From: Polaribacter vadi
GTDB taxonomy: Bacteria > Bacteroidota > Bacteroidia > Flavobacteriales > Flavobacteriaceae
Length of the DNA: 64,000 nt
Assembly: GCF_001761365.1 (NCBI RefSeq)
Contig: NZ_CP017477.1
Span: forward strand, 3,745,315-3,809,314
Direction of reading: 5' to 3'
Shown here: piece after piece, positions 36,804 to 44,753 of the stretch
Layout: the number at the start of each line of letters is the position of its first letter
Numbering within the stretch: the stretch's first letter is position 1
Made by a program: the position numbers and the translations under genes
The notes under the pieces: model-generated
The model's input: only the letters and a program-made list of their open reading frames with translations
What the model was told of the DNA's origin: nothing
Database searches by the model: none

Positions 36804-37808
36804 ATGGAAAGAAGAAATTTCTTAAAAAAAGCATCAGCTACTGGTTTAGGATTCGTAGCAATTTCATCAACATTAATTAGTTGTGATGAAACTAAAGAAG
36901 ATAAAAAAGCAATTGTTGCATCAACTTTAGAGACCATAAAACCTCTTGTAATTGCTACTTGGAAAACAGATTTAGCTGTAGAAACTGCAGCAGCAGTTTT
37001 AGAAAAAGGAGGAACTGCATTAGATGCTGTTGAGCAAGGTTGTAGAATAGAAGAGGCAAACGAAAAAGGACAATCTGTAGGAAAAGGTGGTTTGCCTGAT
37101 AGAGATGGAAATGTAACTTTGGATGCTTGCATAATGGACGAAAAAGGAAATTATGGAGCAGTTTTAGGTGTAAAAAACATAAAACACGTAATTTCTGTCG
37201 CTAGAAAAGTAATGGAAGACACGCCTCATGTAATGTTAGTTGGTGAAGGAGCTGAAAAATTTGCAGTAGAAAAAGGTTTTGAAAGAGAAGATTTATTGAC
37301 AGAATCTTCTAAAAAAGCTTGGGAGGAATGGAAAATTAAATCAGAATATAAGCCCATTATCAACATAGAAAATCACGATACTATTGGTATGTTAGCCATT
37401 GACAAAGCAGGTAATATTTCTGGTGCTTGTACCACAAGTGGTTTGGCGTATAAAATGGCTGGTAGAGTAGGAGATTCGCCAATAATTGGTGGAGGTTTAT
37501 TTGTAGACAATGAAATTGGAGGTGCTTCTGCAACAGGTTTAGGAGAAGAAGTTTTAAAAACAGTTGGCAGCTTTTTAATTGTGGAATTAATGCGTCAAGG
37601 AAAAACGCCACAACAAGCGTGTGAAGAAGCTATTGGAAGAATTGTAAATAAACCAGGAAAAGATTTTAAAAACTTTCAAGTTGGTTATATTGCAGTCAAT
37701 AAAAAAGGAGAAACAGGAGCCTATTCTATTCACGAATGGTTTAGCTACAATATTTATAAAAACAAAGAAAACAAGAATATAAAATCAGATTTTTTTAATA
37801 AAGCATAA
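36804..37808 (+). CDS. N(4)-(beta-N-acetylglucosaminyl)-L-asparaginase (glycosylasparaginase)
   Basis: A 334-residue Ntn-hydrolase that cleaves the GlcNAc-Asn bond once the peptide is removed, releasing Asp and the glycan. The N-terminus MERRNFLKKASATGLGF has a twin-arginine motif, followed by a Cys in STLISCDE, so export by Tat, possibly with lipidation, is likely. The precursor processing site is NHDTIGM (about 190-196), where Thr becomes the N-terminal nucleophile. Further family motifs are GRVGDSPIIGGGLFVDN and GGASATGLGEE. Its position behind two mannosidases completes a short N-glycan degradation path. Confidence 0.93.
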   Translation: MERRNFLKKASATGLGFVAISSTLISCDETKEDKKAIVASTLETIKPLVIATWKTDLAVETAAAVLEKGGTALDAVEQGCRIEEANEKGQSVGKGGLPDRDGNVTLDACIMDEKGNYGAVLGVKNIKHVISVARKVMEDTPHVMLVGEGAEKFAVEKGFEREDLLTESSKKAWEEWKIKSEYKPIINIENHDTIGMLAIDKAGNISGACTTSGLAYKMAGRVGDSPIIGGGLFVDNEIGGASATGLGEEVLKTVGSFLIVELMRQGKTPQQACEEAIGRIVNKPGKDFKNFQVGYIAVNKKGETGAYSIHEWFSYNIYKNKENKNIKSDFFNKA

Positions 37809-37813
37809 TTTTT

Positions 37814-37910
37814 TTTGAAGCTATTTCCTGCTTTACGCACTCGCTTTTTTTATTAAGAAAAATAATAAAAAAGAGCTCAAACAAATGCTTCAATCAGGGC
37901 TAAACTAGTT
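37814..37910. repeat. Dispersed intergenic repeat, family R1, copy 2
   Basis: It starts GAAGCTATTTCCTGCTTTAC and ends TTCAATCAGGGCTAAACTAG, as in the copy at 26219. The central hairpin (CTTTTTTTATTA with TAATAAAAAAG) differs in sequence from the other copy, so structure and borders are conserved but the stem is not. Confidence 0.85.
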
Positions 37911-38009
37911 TGCTAATTTTATTCTTAATTAGAATTTTTTTGTTTTCTCTTAAAAAGAGATAAATTTTTAAAATAGATATCACATCAGATTTTTTAAAAA
38001 ACGTAATTT

Positions 38010-39335
38010 ATGACATCAACAACAACCAATAAATCCTACAAAAGTGCTTTTATATTTTTAACAACATTATTTTTCCTTTGGGGATTTATTACAGTTTTAG
38101 TTGATAGTTTAGTACCAAGATTAAAAGACGTTTTCGAAATGTCTTATGCAAAAACAGTTTTAGTACAGTTTGCATTTTTTGTAGCATTCTTCGTGTTTTC
38201 TTTGCCTGCTGGAGCTATTTTAGCTAAAATTGGCTACAAAAAAGGGATTGTTTTAGGTTTGTTAACAATGGCTTTAGGGTGTTTGCTATTTTATCCAGCA
38301 GCAGAATATAGAATGTTTTCAGTCTTTTTAATTGGTTATTTTACGCTAGCAGGTGGAATTACAATTCTACAGGTAGCTGCCAATCCTTATGTAGCTTTGC
38401 TAGGAACTGAAGATGGTGCAAGCAGTCGTTTAAATTTATCGCAAGCATTTAATTCATTAGGAACCACAATTGCTCCAGTTGTTGGGGCATTATTTTTATT
38501 AAGCGATTCTGTAAAAACATCCGAAGAAATTAATTTGTTAAGTGTGCTTGATAAAACAAATTATTATGTTGCAGAAGCAGCTACAGTGCAAACGCCTTTT
38601 TTATGGATTGCTTTTTCAATTACAATTTTAGCAATCATTTTTGCATTTATCAACCTACCAATAGTTATGGAGAAAGTTCCAAAAGGTGGCTATGGAAAGT
38701 TATTAAAGAACAAAGCCATGTTATTGGGTGCTTTAGGTATTTTCGTTTATGTGGGTGCAGAAGTTTCTATTGGTAGCTTTTTGGTTAACTATTTTTCTGA
38801 TATGAATTTAGGCGTTGTCGTTTCTCAAAATGAAACTATGATGAATATTGCCAACACAATTGCAAGCACTTTTAATAAAACGTTTACAGATTCCGATCCA
38901 AAATCGTTGTTGGGTATTTTTGTGATTTTTTATTGGGGAGGAGCCATGATTGGTCGATTTATAGGTTCTTACTTAACTAAAATTATGGCACCAGGAAAAG
39001 TACTGGCAATTTTTGCAACCTTAGCAATTGTAATGATTTTAATTTCAATAAACACAGTTGGCTTACTTTCTATGTGGTCTATCTTGGCAGTTGGTTTATT
39101 TAACTCTATAATGTTTCCAACCATTTTTACGTTAAGTTTAGAAGGTTTGGGCGATTTAAAAGCACAAGCTTCTGGTTTACTTTGTATGGCAATTGTTGGT
39201 GGAGCAATAATTCCTTTTATTTTCGGGAGTTTAATTGATGGTTTTGGATTTAAAACTGCATTTATTTTAGCAATTATCTGTTATGGCTATATTTTGTTTT
39301 TTGGGAGATTTAAGAGTAAGAAAAGCGTATCTTAA
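38010..39335 (+). CDS. MFS sugar transporter, FHS (FucP/NagP-like) family
   Basis: A 441-residue inner-membrane symporter with about 12 helices. FHS family signatures include LFFLWGFITVLVDSLVPRLKD at the first helix, QVAANPYVALLG (about 120-131), RLNLSQAFNSLGTTIAPVVG (about 141-160) and the late GLGDLKAQASGLLCMAIVGGAIIPF. These transporters import fucose, glucose/galactose or N-acetylglucosamine with protons. Downstream of two mannosidases and a glycosylasparaginase, mannose or GlcNAc is a reasonable substrate guess. A 201-bp gap with an R1 repeat separates it from the upstream gene, so it may have its own promoter. Confidence 0.9.
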   Translation: MTSTTTNKSYKSAFIFLTTLFFLWGFITVLVDSLVPRLKDVFEMSYAKTVLVQFAFFVAFFVFSLPAGAILAKIGYKKGIVLGLLTMALGCLLFYPAAEYRMFSVFLIGYFTLAGGITILQVAANPYVALLGTEDGASSRLNLSQAFNSLGTTIAPVVGALFLLSDSVKTSEEINLLSVLDKTNYYVAEAATVQTPFLWIAFSITILAIIFAFINLPIVMEKVPKGGYGKLLKNKAMLLGALGIFVYVGAEVSIGSFLVNYFSDMNLGVVVSQNETMMNIANTIASTFNKTFTDSDPKSLLGIFVIFYWGGAMIGRFIGSYLTKIMAPGKVLAIFATLAIVMILISINTVGLLSMWSILAVGLFNSIMFPTIFTLSLEGLGDLKAQASGLLCMAIVGGAIIPFIFGSLIDGFGFKTAFILAIICYGYILFFGRFKSKKSVS

Positions 39336-39877
39336 TCTTCCTATTTCTATTTCACTCAATATAATTTCAGGAAGAAAATATTTTTAAAGAAATATATATT
39401 TTTTTAATTTTTAGTTGATGTTATTTCCAACTTGAAATTAATCTTAAGTGAAGATGAAAGGCTATATCTTTATAATGGTGTCTTTGTGAATCAAGCCTTT
39501 TTTGTCTGATGAATCAAGCTGTTTTTATTGATTCTTTAACATAGATTCTTCTATAAGTTCATTTTGATGCAAGTAAAAACTTCAAATTTTATTTGTTATG
39601 GATGGATGCTGTGTTTAGAGTTTAACTACATCTTTGTATCATAGATTTTTGTATCTCGTTTTCTATTTTTGATAGATTCAAAATGTCAATTTGACATTTA
39701 TTTAAGTGAAAAAATGACAATCATTCTGAAAAATTGACAACGAAATATATAATTTTATTTAAATATTTAGCATAAAACATTCATTATTCCACTTTGGTAT
39801 TTTTTTTGTTTTATTGAAGTCGAAATCAATTTAGATTTCAAATTTGAAATAATGTTTAATTTAAAATTTTTGTAATT
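39336..39877. other. Long intergenic region before hsp20 with direct and inverted repeats
   Basis: This 542-bp gap has no credible gene; the longest frames are about 11 codons. It holds two direct copies of TGAATCAAGC (about 39487 and 39509) and, nearer the gene, three TGACA-type boxes including a perfect palindrome (separate entry). It is probably a regulatory region. Confidence 0.5.
39681..39740. promoter_or_regulatory. Candidate operator: perfect TGTCA/TGACA palindrome plus two half sites
   Basis: AAATGTCAATTTGACATTT (39681-39699) is a 9-1-9 perfect palindrome. Half sites ATGACAA (about 39714) and TTGACAA (about 39734) follow in the same orientation as its right arm, roughly 20-23 bp apart. 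The group lies 138-197 bp upstream of the hsp20 ATG. No known regulator can be named. Confidence 0.5.
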
Positions 39878-40354
39878 ATGAACAACTTAGTAACTGTTCC
39901 TAAAAATGGAAGTTTAGCAAACACAAATTCAAATGCAAACTTCCCAAATTTGTCTAATTGGTTAGATGACATTTTTAATCGAGAATTACCATCAGTATTT
40001 ACTTCAAATTTTAATACTGGAATTTCTTTACCTAAGGTAAATATCAAAGAAACTGCAGATGTATTTACTGTAGAAATGGCTGTTCCTGGTTTAAAAAAGT
40101 CAGATTTCCAGATCGATCTTGATAATCAAATATTATCAATTTCTACAGAGATAAAGAAAGAAAATGATCATAAAGAAGAGAATTATACTCGCAGAGAGTT
40201 TGGTTACGCTTCCTTTAAAAGAACATTTACTTTACCAGAGAGTGTAGATGAAGAAAAAATTAATGCAAAATACGAAGATGGTATTTTAAGTATTCTTTTA
40301 CCAAAGAAAGAGGAGGCAAAACAAAAACCTGCACGAACAATTCGTATTTCGTAA
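39878..40354 (+). CDS. Hsp20/alpha-crystallin small heat-shock protein
   Basis: A 158-residue ATP-independent chaperone that holds unfolded proteins in the cytoplasm. The alpha-crystallin domain covers about 48-148: PKVNIKETADVFTVEMAVPGLKK at its start, FQIDLDNQILSIS, RREFGYASFKRTFTLPESVD and the closing KYEDGILSILLPKK. An IxI-type tail RTIRIS ends the protein, as in oligomer-forming members. The start ATG follows a long regulatory gap with TGACA boxes, consistent with stress control. A hairpin follows the stop. Confidence 0.95.
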   Translation: MNNLVTVPKNGSLANTNSNANFPNLSNWLDDIFNRELPSVFTSNFNTGISLPKVNIKETADVFTVEMAVPGLKKSDFQIDLDNQILSISTEIKKENDHKEENYTRREFGYASFKRTFTLPESVDEEKINAKYEDGILSILLPKKEEAKQKPARTIRIS

Positions 40355-40382
40355 TTGTATTCTAACTTTTATGGTCTAGTAT

Positions 40383-40412
40383 AAAATGAGGCTGATATTT
40401 CAGCCTCATTTT
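40383..40412 (+). terminator. Terminator after hsp20
   Basis: Arms AAAATGAGGCTGA and TCAGCCTCATTTT form a strong hairpin with a 4-base loop ending in T residues. Confidence 0.9.
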
Positions 40413-40473
40413 AACATTAAATTTTAATTGTTTTATAAGATTGAGAGTTGTTAAATTTTAAATTTTTAAAATA

Positions 40474-40962
40474 ATGAAAAAATATATTTTATTAATAATG
40501 ACATTTTTTTTGACCATTAGTTGTAGTGGACAAAAAAATGAAACAAAAAAAGCAGCAACACAAAAAGGCGAAAAAAATATAGTTGAAGAACCCAAAGGAA
40601 ACTGGAAAGTTGATAAGGAATTTGATGAAAAAGGAAATTTAATTAGATATGACAGTGTTTACTCTTGGTCTTCTAAAGATCAATACAACAATTTATCATT
40701 GCCAGAGCGTGATAGTTTGTTGCAGTCTTTAAAATCAAGATTTTTCACTAATTTCTCGGGATTTAAACACCAAGGTTTTGATGATGTTTTTTCTAAAGAT
40801 TCACTTTTTAGCAAGCATTTCTTTAATGACGATTTTTTTGGAAGTGATTTTGGTTTAGACTTTATGGATATTGAAAAAATAAGGCAACAAATGATTGTTA
40901 GACAAAAGAAATTTTTAGAAAAATATCAATCAGAGTTTAGTAAACCAGAAGACGAAAACTAA
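40474..40962 (+). CDS. Small lipoprotein of unknown function
   Basis: A 162-residue lipoprotein: the signal MKKYILLIMTFFLTISC gives Cys17. The mature part starts with a Lys/Glu-rich linker. A middle region rich in Phe, Ser and Asp follows, with repeated short FxxxDxxFSKDSLF and FFNDDFFGSDFGLDF elements (about 100-130), and a helical end (IEKIRQQMIVRQKKFLEKY). I do not recognise a family. It is next to hsp20 on the same strand but separated by a terminator, so shared control is uncertain. Its own terminator overlaps its stop codon. Confidence 0.75.
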   Translation: MKKYILLIMTFFLTISCSGQKNETKKAATQKGEKNIVEEPKGNWKVDKEFDEKGNLIRYDSVYSWSSKDQYNNLSLPERDSLLQSLKSRFFTNFSGFKHQGFDDVFSKDSLFSKHFFNDDFFGSDFGLDFMDIEKIRQQMIVRQKKFLEKYQSEFSKPEDEN

Positions 40963-40981
40963 ATGGTTTTCGTCTTTTTTC
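40950..40981 (+). terminator. Terminator overlapping the lipoprotein stop codon
   Basis: Arms AGACGAAAAC and GTTTTCGTCT (10 bp, perfect) enclose the loop TAAATG, which contains the TAA stop, and a T tract follows. The last codons form the 5' arm of the hairpin. Confidence 0.9.
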
Positions 40982-41011
40982 TTATAAATTTAGATGTTTC
41001 TTGCTTTATTA

Positions 41012-41094
41012 CCAACGTGTTTAGGGTATGGTTTTTTGCAGGATTTTTGTAAGTAGGTTTGCACTAGCAATAAATTTTTACGGTGTTGTAAGCA
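41012..41094. repeat. A element 1 (short form) at the end of accessory island 1
   Basis: It begins CCAACGTGTTTAGGGTATGG and ends with CTAGCAATAAATTTTTACGG followed by TGTTGTAAGC. The right part closely matches A elements at 41570, 51912 and 55364, and GTAAGTAGG is shared with the element at 55364. It lies between the lipoprotein terminator and the stop of the PH-domain gene. Confidence 0.7.
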
Positions 41095-41113
41095 GGGTTT
41101 TTTCGTTCTATTT

Positions 41114-41548
41114 TTAGTCGGTTGTAATTTTTATTTTATTATTTAATTCAAGTATTTTTTTTATAAAAGAGTCGTTCGTTTTTTGGCTTATATAAAGCTC
41201 ATTATATTTTTCATATTTTATGATTAAACCATTTCGAGCTGTTGCAGGTTTAAATCCCGACCAAAGAGTTTTTCCCTTAATTATCTCGTGTATTTTGTCA
41301 ATTTCAATTTTGCCTCTTATTGGACCACTTTTATATTTCAATTTAGTTTGTGTCAGTTCATAATTCGTTCCAAAACCTAACCAAATTAAAAATCCAAATA
41401 CTGCAAACATTAAAATGCCAGTCCACGTTATAGTATAATTTTCAATTCCAATCGATAATATTCTGAATAGAATGATTCCAATAAAAAATCCAATTATGCA
41501 AAATCCTAATAATTGAAATAATATGTCTTTTCTACTTCTAAATTTCAT
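41114..41548 (-). CDS. Membrane protein with bacterial PH-like (DUF1200) domain
   Basis: A 144-residue protein. Two membrane helices occupy about 10-32 (LLGFCIIGFFIGIILF) and 42-60 (WTGILMFAVFGFLIWLGFG). The C-terminal half (about 62-135) reads as a small PH-like beta domain of the DUF1200 type: YELTQTKLKYKSGPIRGKIEIDKI, then LIIKYEKYNELYIS. The function is not known; such domains may bind other membrane proteins. It is a single accessory gene flanked by A elements on both sides. Confidence 0.75.
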   Translation of the reverse strand: MKFRSRKDILFQLLGFCIIGFFIGIILFRILSIGIENYTITWTGILMFAVFGFLIWLGFGTNYELTQTKLKYKSGPIRGKIEIDKIHEIIKGKTLWSGFKPATARNGLIIKYEKYNELYISQKTNDSFIKKILELNNKIKITTD

Positions 41549-41569
41549 TCGTAGTTCTGATTTTAGCTT

Positions 41570-41702
41570 GCTTAACGTTTATGTATAAGAATAGTTGTGG
41601 TTTTGTGTGCGAGGATTTTCCGCAGGAAAATCAGATGTAACAAAACTGCAACGACCTTTGTTTAAGCACTAATTTAGCAATTATTTTTATACGGTGTTAG
41701 CT
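41570..41702. repeat. A element 2, full length, between two accessory genes
   Basis: The element runs from GCTTAAC (41570-41576) to GTTAGC (41696-41701). It starts TTAACGTTTATGTAT, shared with the element at 52717, and ends with TACGGTGTTAGC, close to the element at 41012. An internal perfect hairpin, GATTTTCC and GGAAAATC with loop GCA, occupies 41614-41632. Terminal motifs of the form RYYYAAC...GTTRRRY recall attC sites, though the right end (GTTAGCT) deviates at one position. Confidence 0.7.
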
Positions 41703-42395
41703 TTAGTTTTTTTTCGATATTCCCAAGCCTATTTCTAAAAGCTTTTCGTTTCCAATTTCATTTTTTACTTTTTCTATAAGCAATCTCCTTTTTTGGTCAA
41801 CTTTTAAGAGAAGCACATTTGTCAAAATAGAGAAGTTTTTCAATTGTACTTCGTCAAAGCTAAAAACCTTAATTGAATAGTGGCTAAAAATTGAATTCAA
41901 TGTTTGTCCATCATATTCAAATTCAATATGAGCTTTGTCGGTTTCATAAATGTTTTTATCTGCGTGTGAGATAAATGTATTTCTATATTCCATAATATAT
42001 TTATGAAATCTAATTAAATCATTAATTTCAAATTCCTTTTGTGTTGGGAAATCCTTTTTAATAAGTGTTATGTCAATTGAATTTCTTCCGTCTTTTTTCG
42101 TGAAATTAAAACATCGAGCGTAAGTCACTATTGCATTTGTAAATAAAGCTCTTTTTATTAATCTTCGTTCTTCTATATTATTTTGCTTTTCTCTTTCTCT
42201 AATTTCTGAAAGTTCTGCTATAAGTTCTTTTACATTTTCTAAATCCTCATTGATTGAAATGTATCCATTTAATTGTTTAACAAATTTAATTTCTTCGTCA
42301 ATTAGCCAGGAATTTGAAGGTAATTTATTCAATAATATTTCTTCAACTGATTTTGGTGTAACATCTCCATATATTTTTTCAGTTTTAAATTTCAT
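41703..42395 (-). CDS. Accessory protein of unknown function with a HEPN-like Rx5H motif
   Basis: A 230-residue soluble, mostly helical protein. I do not recognise the family firmly. A helix-rich region (about 75-150) contains ALFTNAIVTYARCFN and, 40 residues later, FHKYIMEYRNTFISHAD, in which Arg138 and His144 form an RNxxxxH arrangement. That is the active-site spacing of HEPN nucleases and fits their two-helix layout, but the same RNxxxSH wording occurs in non-nuclease helical families, so this is a hint only. It is flanked by an A element (downstream) and a B element (upstream), without a recognisable antitoxin neighbour. Confidence 0.6.
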   Translation of the reverse strand: MKFKTEKIYGDVTPKSVEEILLNKLPSNSWLIDEEIKFVKQLNGYISINEDLENVKELIAELSEIREREKQNNIEERRLIKRALFTNAIVTYARCFNFTKKDGRNSIDITLIKKDFPTQKEFEINDLIRFHKYIMEYRNTFISHADKNIYETDKAHIEFEYDGQTLNSIFSHYSIKVFSFDEVQLKNFSILTNVLLLKVDQKRRLLIEKVKNEIGNEKLLEIGLGISKKN

Positions 42396-42419
42396 TTTTA
42401 GTTCGGTGCTTAAATTAAA

Positions 42420-42484
42420 GCTAACTCGTTATATAATAACTTTTATTACACATATCCCGTAAATAAAACAGGATATAAATTTTT
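42420..42484. repeat. B element 1, upstream border of accessory island 1
   Basis: It begins GCTAACTCGTTATATAATAA, continues CTTTTATTAC and CATATCCC, and ends GGATATAAATTTTT. ATATCC and GGATAT can pair. About 80% of positions match the element at 56183, which occupies the same place relative to its gene. Confidence 0.7.
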
Positions 42485-42623
42485 AATTAAAGATTCCTTT
42501 TTATGAATCTGTCAAATTAAAAAATAAATTTACAACAATTTTTATAAAATAATTTTTAGTCATTATCAGAAAACACATTATAAACAATTTAGATATCTTT
42601 AATTCAAAACTGTTTAGACAATA

Positions 42624-42654
42624 AAAAACCCAAAACAACTACGTTTTGGGTTTT
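42624..42654. terminator. Terminator downstream of yidC
   Basis: Arms AAAACCCAAAAC and GTTTTGGGTTTT around a short loop, just after the yidC stop (minus strand). Confidence 0.85.
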
Positions 42655-42679
42655 ACTATTTGCCTGCAAGTGCTACTTG

Positions 42680-44557
42680 CTATTTTTTCTTCTGCTGTGC
42701 TTGTTGTTCTTGAGCTTGTTTCATTGCAGAATCAATTCTTTGACGGAATTTACTCTTCGCTTTTTCAGGACGTTTTTTGTTTTCCTCAATTTGCGCGTGA
42801 ATTTTATCTTCATCAATTACGTAGTTTTTAATTACCAACATAATTGTAATCGTTAATAAGTTAGAGATAAAGTAATACAAACTTAAAGAACTTGCGTAGT
42901 TGTTAAAGAAAAACAACATCATAATAGGAGAGAAGTAAATCATATACTTCATCATTTTACTCATATCTGGCATCCCTTCTTGCGTTGGTGCTTGCATATT
43001 TGCTTGCTGACTTTGGTTCATTTTCATGTAAAAGAAAATCGCTACAGAAGCCAATATTGGAAATAAACTTACGTGATCTCCATAGAAAGGAATGGTGAAT
43101 GGCAGTTTAAAAATTGTATCGTAAGAAGATAAATCTGGAGCCCATAAAAAGCTTTCTTGTCTTAAGGCTAAATTTGTTGGAAAAAACTTAAACAGCGCAA
43201 AGAAAACTGGCATTTGTAATAAGGCTGGTATACAACCAGAAAGCATACTAACTCCAGCTTTTCGCTGAATGGCCATGGTTTCTTGCTGACGTTTCATAGC
43301 GTTTTCTTTTCCAGGATATTTCTCATTCAAGGCAGTTAATTCAGGTCTTATTACCTTCATTTTTGCACTTGACAAATAAGATTTATAGACTAAAGGCGAC
43401 ATGATAATACGAACTACAATCGTCATTAAAATAATGATTAAACCATAATTGCCTAAAAAGCCTTGTAAGAAATTAAATACAGGATAAAAAATAGTTCTGT
43501 TTAAGAATCCAAAAATTCCCCAACCTAAATCTGCAATTTCATCTAAATCTGTTCCTTCATATTGTTCACTGCTTAATAAATTATAATCACTTGGGCCATA
43601 AAACCATTTCATGTTATAATTTAATTCGCCAGCAGTTAATGCTAAAGGTGTTTTAAGTTCGTATTTTTTTGTAAAAACAGTATCTATTTCCTCGTCTTCA
43701 ACTAAATCTGTAGAGGTTATAGTTGCATTATCAAAAGGAGTATCTGTTAATAAATTACTTGTAAAAAAGTGTTGTTTGTAAGCAACCCAATCTACATCGT
43801 TTATAACTTCTGTATTTCCAGCGTTTAAATAATCTACATCATCTTCAGTTTTATAGTAGTAGTAAGAATACATACTATTTTCAGTTTTGATGCTTTTTTC
43901 ATGTCTATATCCTCTTAAAGACCAATCTAAATTAATTGGGTTAGAAGAATTGATAACATTACTTAAACCTTGTGAACGAATAGAAAAATCAACCAAATAT
44001 TTCTTTGGTTTGATTTCATATCTGTATTCTAAAAACTGTGAATCAGAAACCTTCAACTTCATAGACAAAACAGTGTTTTCTCCACTTTTAGTTAAATTTG
44101 GTTCAAAGAATAAATCTTTTGTATTTAAAATTCGGTTGTCTCTAGTTCCAAAATTGATGTTAAAAGACGCATTGTTGTCTTTTATCATATATAAAGGAAG
44201 CGAATCGTAGGTTTTGTAATTTTTGATTAACGCCTTTACAATTTGTCCACCTTTATTAGAAACAGTTAATTTTACTAAGTTGTTTTCTATTACAGAAGTT
44301 CCTTCAGCACCAGTAATTGCACTTTGTGCAAAAGCACCTAATTGATTTTGAAGCGCAATTCGTTTTATTGAATCGTTTTCAAAATAAGGAGTTGCATCTT
44401 TAGTGCTAGTTTCATTGTCAGTTGAAGATTCTACAACTTCTATTGATTCTTTCTCCTGAATATCTTTTGGAGGATTTGCGTTAAAATACCATAATGCAAT
44501 TCCTGCAAGAAGAATCATTCCAATAAAAGAATTATAATCGAATTTTTTTTGTTCCAT
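42680..44557 (-). CDS. yidC: Membrane protein insertase YidC
   Basis: YidC inserts and folds inner-membrane proteins, alone or with Sec. At 625 residues it has the Gram-negative plan: an N-terminal helix (12-28), a large periplasmic beta-sandwich domain (about 75-350), then the conserved five-helix core. The core includes YGLIIILMTIVVRIIMSPLVYKS and the loop ALNEKYPGKENAMKRQQETM, followed by SGCIPALLQMPVFFALF. The C-terminal tail is rich in Lys and Gln, a feature linked to ribosome contact. pyrG lies 261 bp upstream on the same strand, and the intervening gap holds an R3 repeat and a -7 element. Confidence 0.96.
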   Translation of the reverse strand: MEQKKFDYNSFIGMILLAGIALWYFNANPPKDIQEKESIEVVESSTDNETSTKDATPYFENDSIKRIALQNQLGAFAQSAITGAEGTSVIENNLVKLTVSNKGGQIVKALIKNYKTYDSLPLYMIKDNNASFNINFGTRDNRILNTKDLFFEPNLTKSGENTVLSMKLKVSDSQFLEYRYEIKPKKYLVDFSIRSQGLSNVINSSNPINLDWSLRGYRHEKSIKTENSMYSYYYYKTEDDVDYLNAGNTEVINDVDWVAYKQHFFTSNLLTDTPFDNATITSTDLVEDEEIDTVFTKKYELKTPLALTAGELNYNMKWFYGPSDYNLLSSEQYEGTDLDEIADLGWGIFGFLNRTIFYPVFNFLQGFLGNYGLIIILMTIVVRIIMSPLVYKSYLSSAKMKVIRPELTALNEKYPGKENAMKRQQETMAIQRKAGVSMLSGCIPALLQMPVFFALFKFFPTNLALRQESFLWAPDLSSYDTIFKLPFTIPFYGDHVSLFPILASVAIFFYMKMNQSQQANMQAPTQEGMPDMSKMMKYMIYFSPIMMLFFFNNYASSLSLYYFISNLLTITIMLVIKNYVIDEDKIHAQIEENKKRPEKAKSKFRQRIDSAMKQAQEQQAQQKKK

Positions 44558-44616
44558 GTGTAAAATTAAATGTCAGTTTGTCATTAACGCCAGAAAATCC
44601 TTTGTTAAAAAAGCGA

Positions 44617-44624
44617 CAAATGTA
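44617..44624 (-). promoter_or_regulatory. Putative -7 promoter element of yidC
   Basis: On the minus strand this reads TACATTTG, matching TAnnTTTG, about 60 bp before the yidC ATG. No matching -33 TTTG is visible. Confidence 0.4.
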
Positions 44625-44753
44625 GCAAAATCTAGTATATTTTAGTTGATTTTTCTACGGTTATTGTTGAATCTTTAATAGTTCAAATTGTGTTCCGTTT
44701 TTCTTATGCTGAACTTCCTGAACTAAATTTAGGATAAATGTTTTAGTTTCGAT

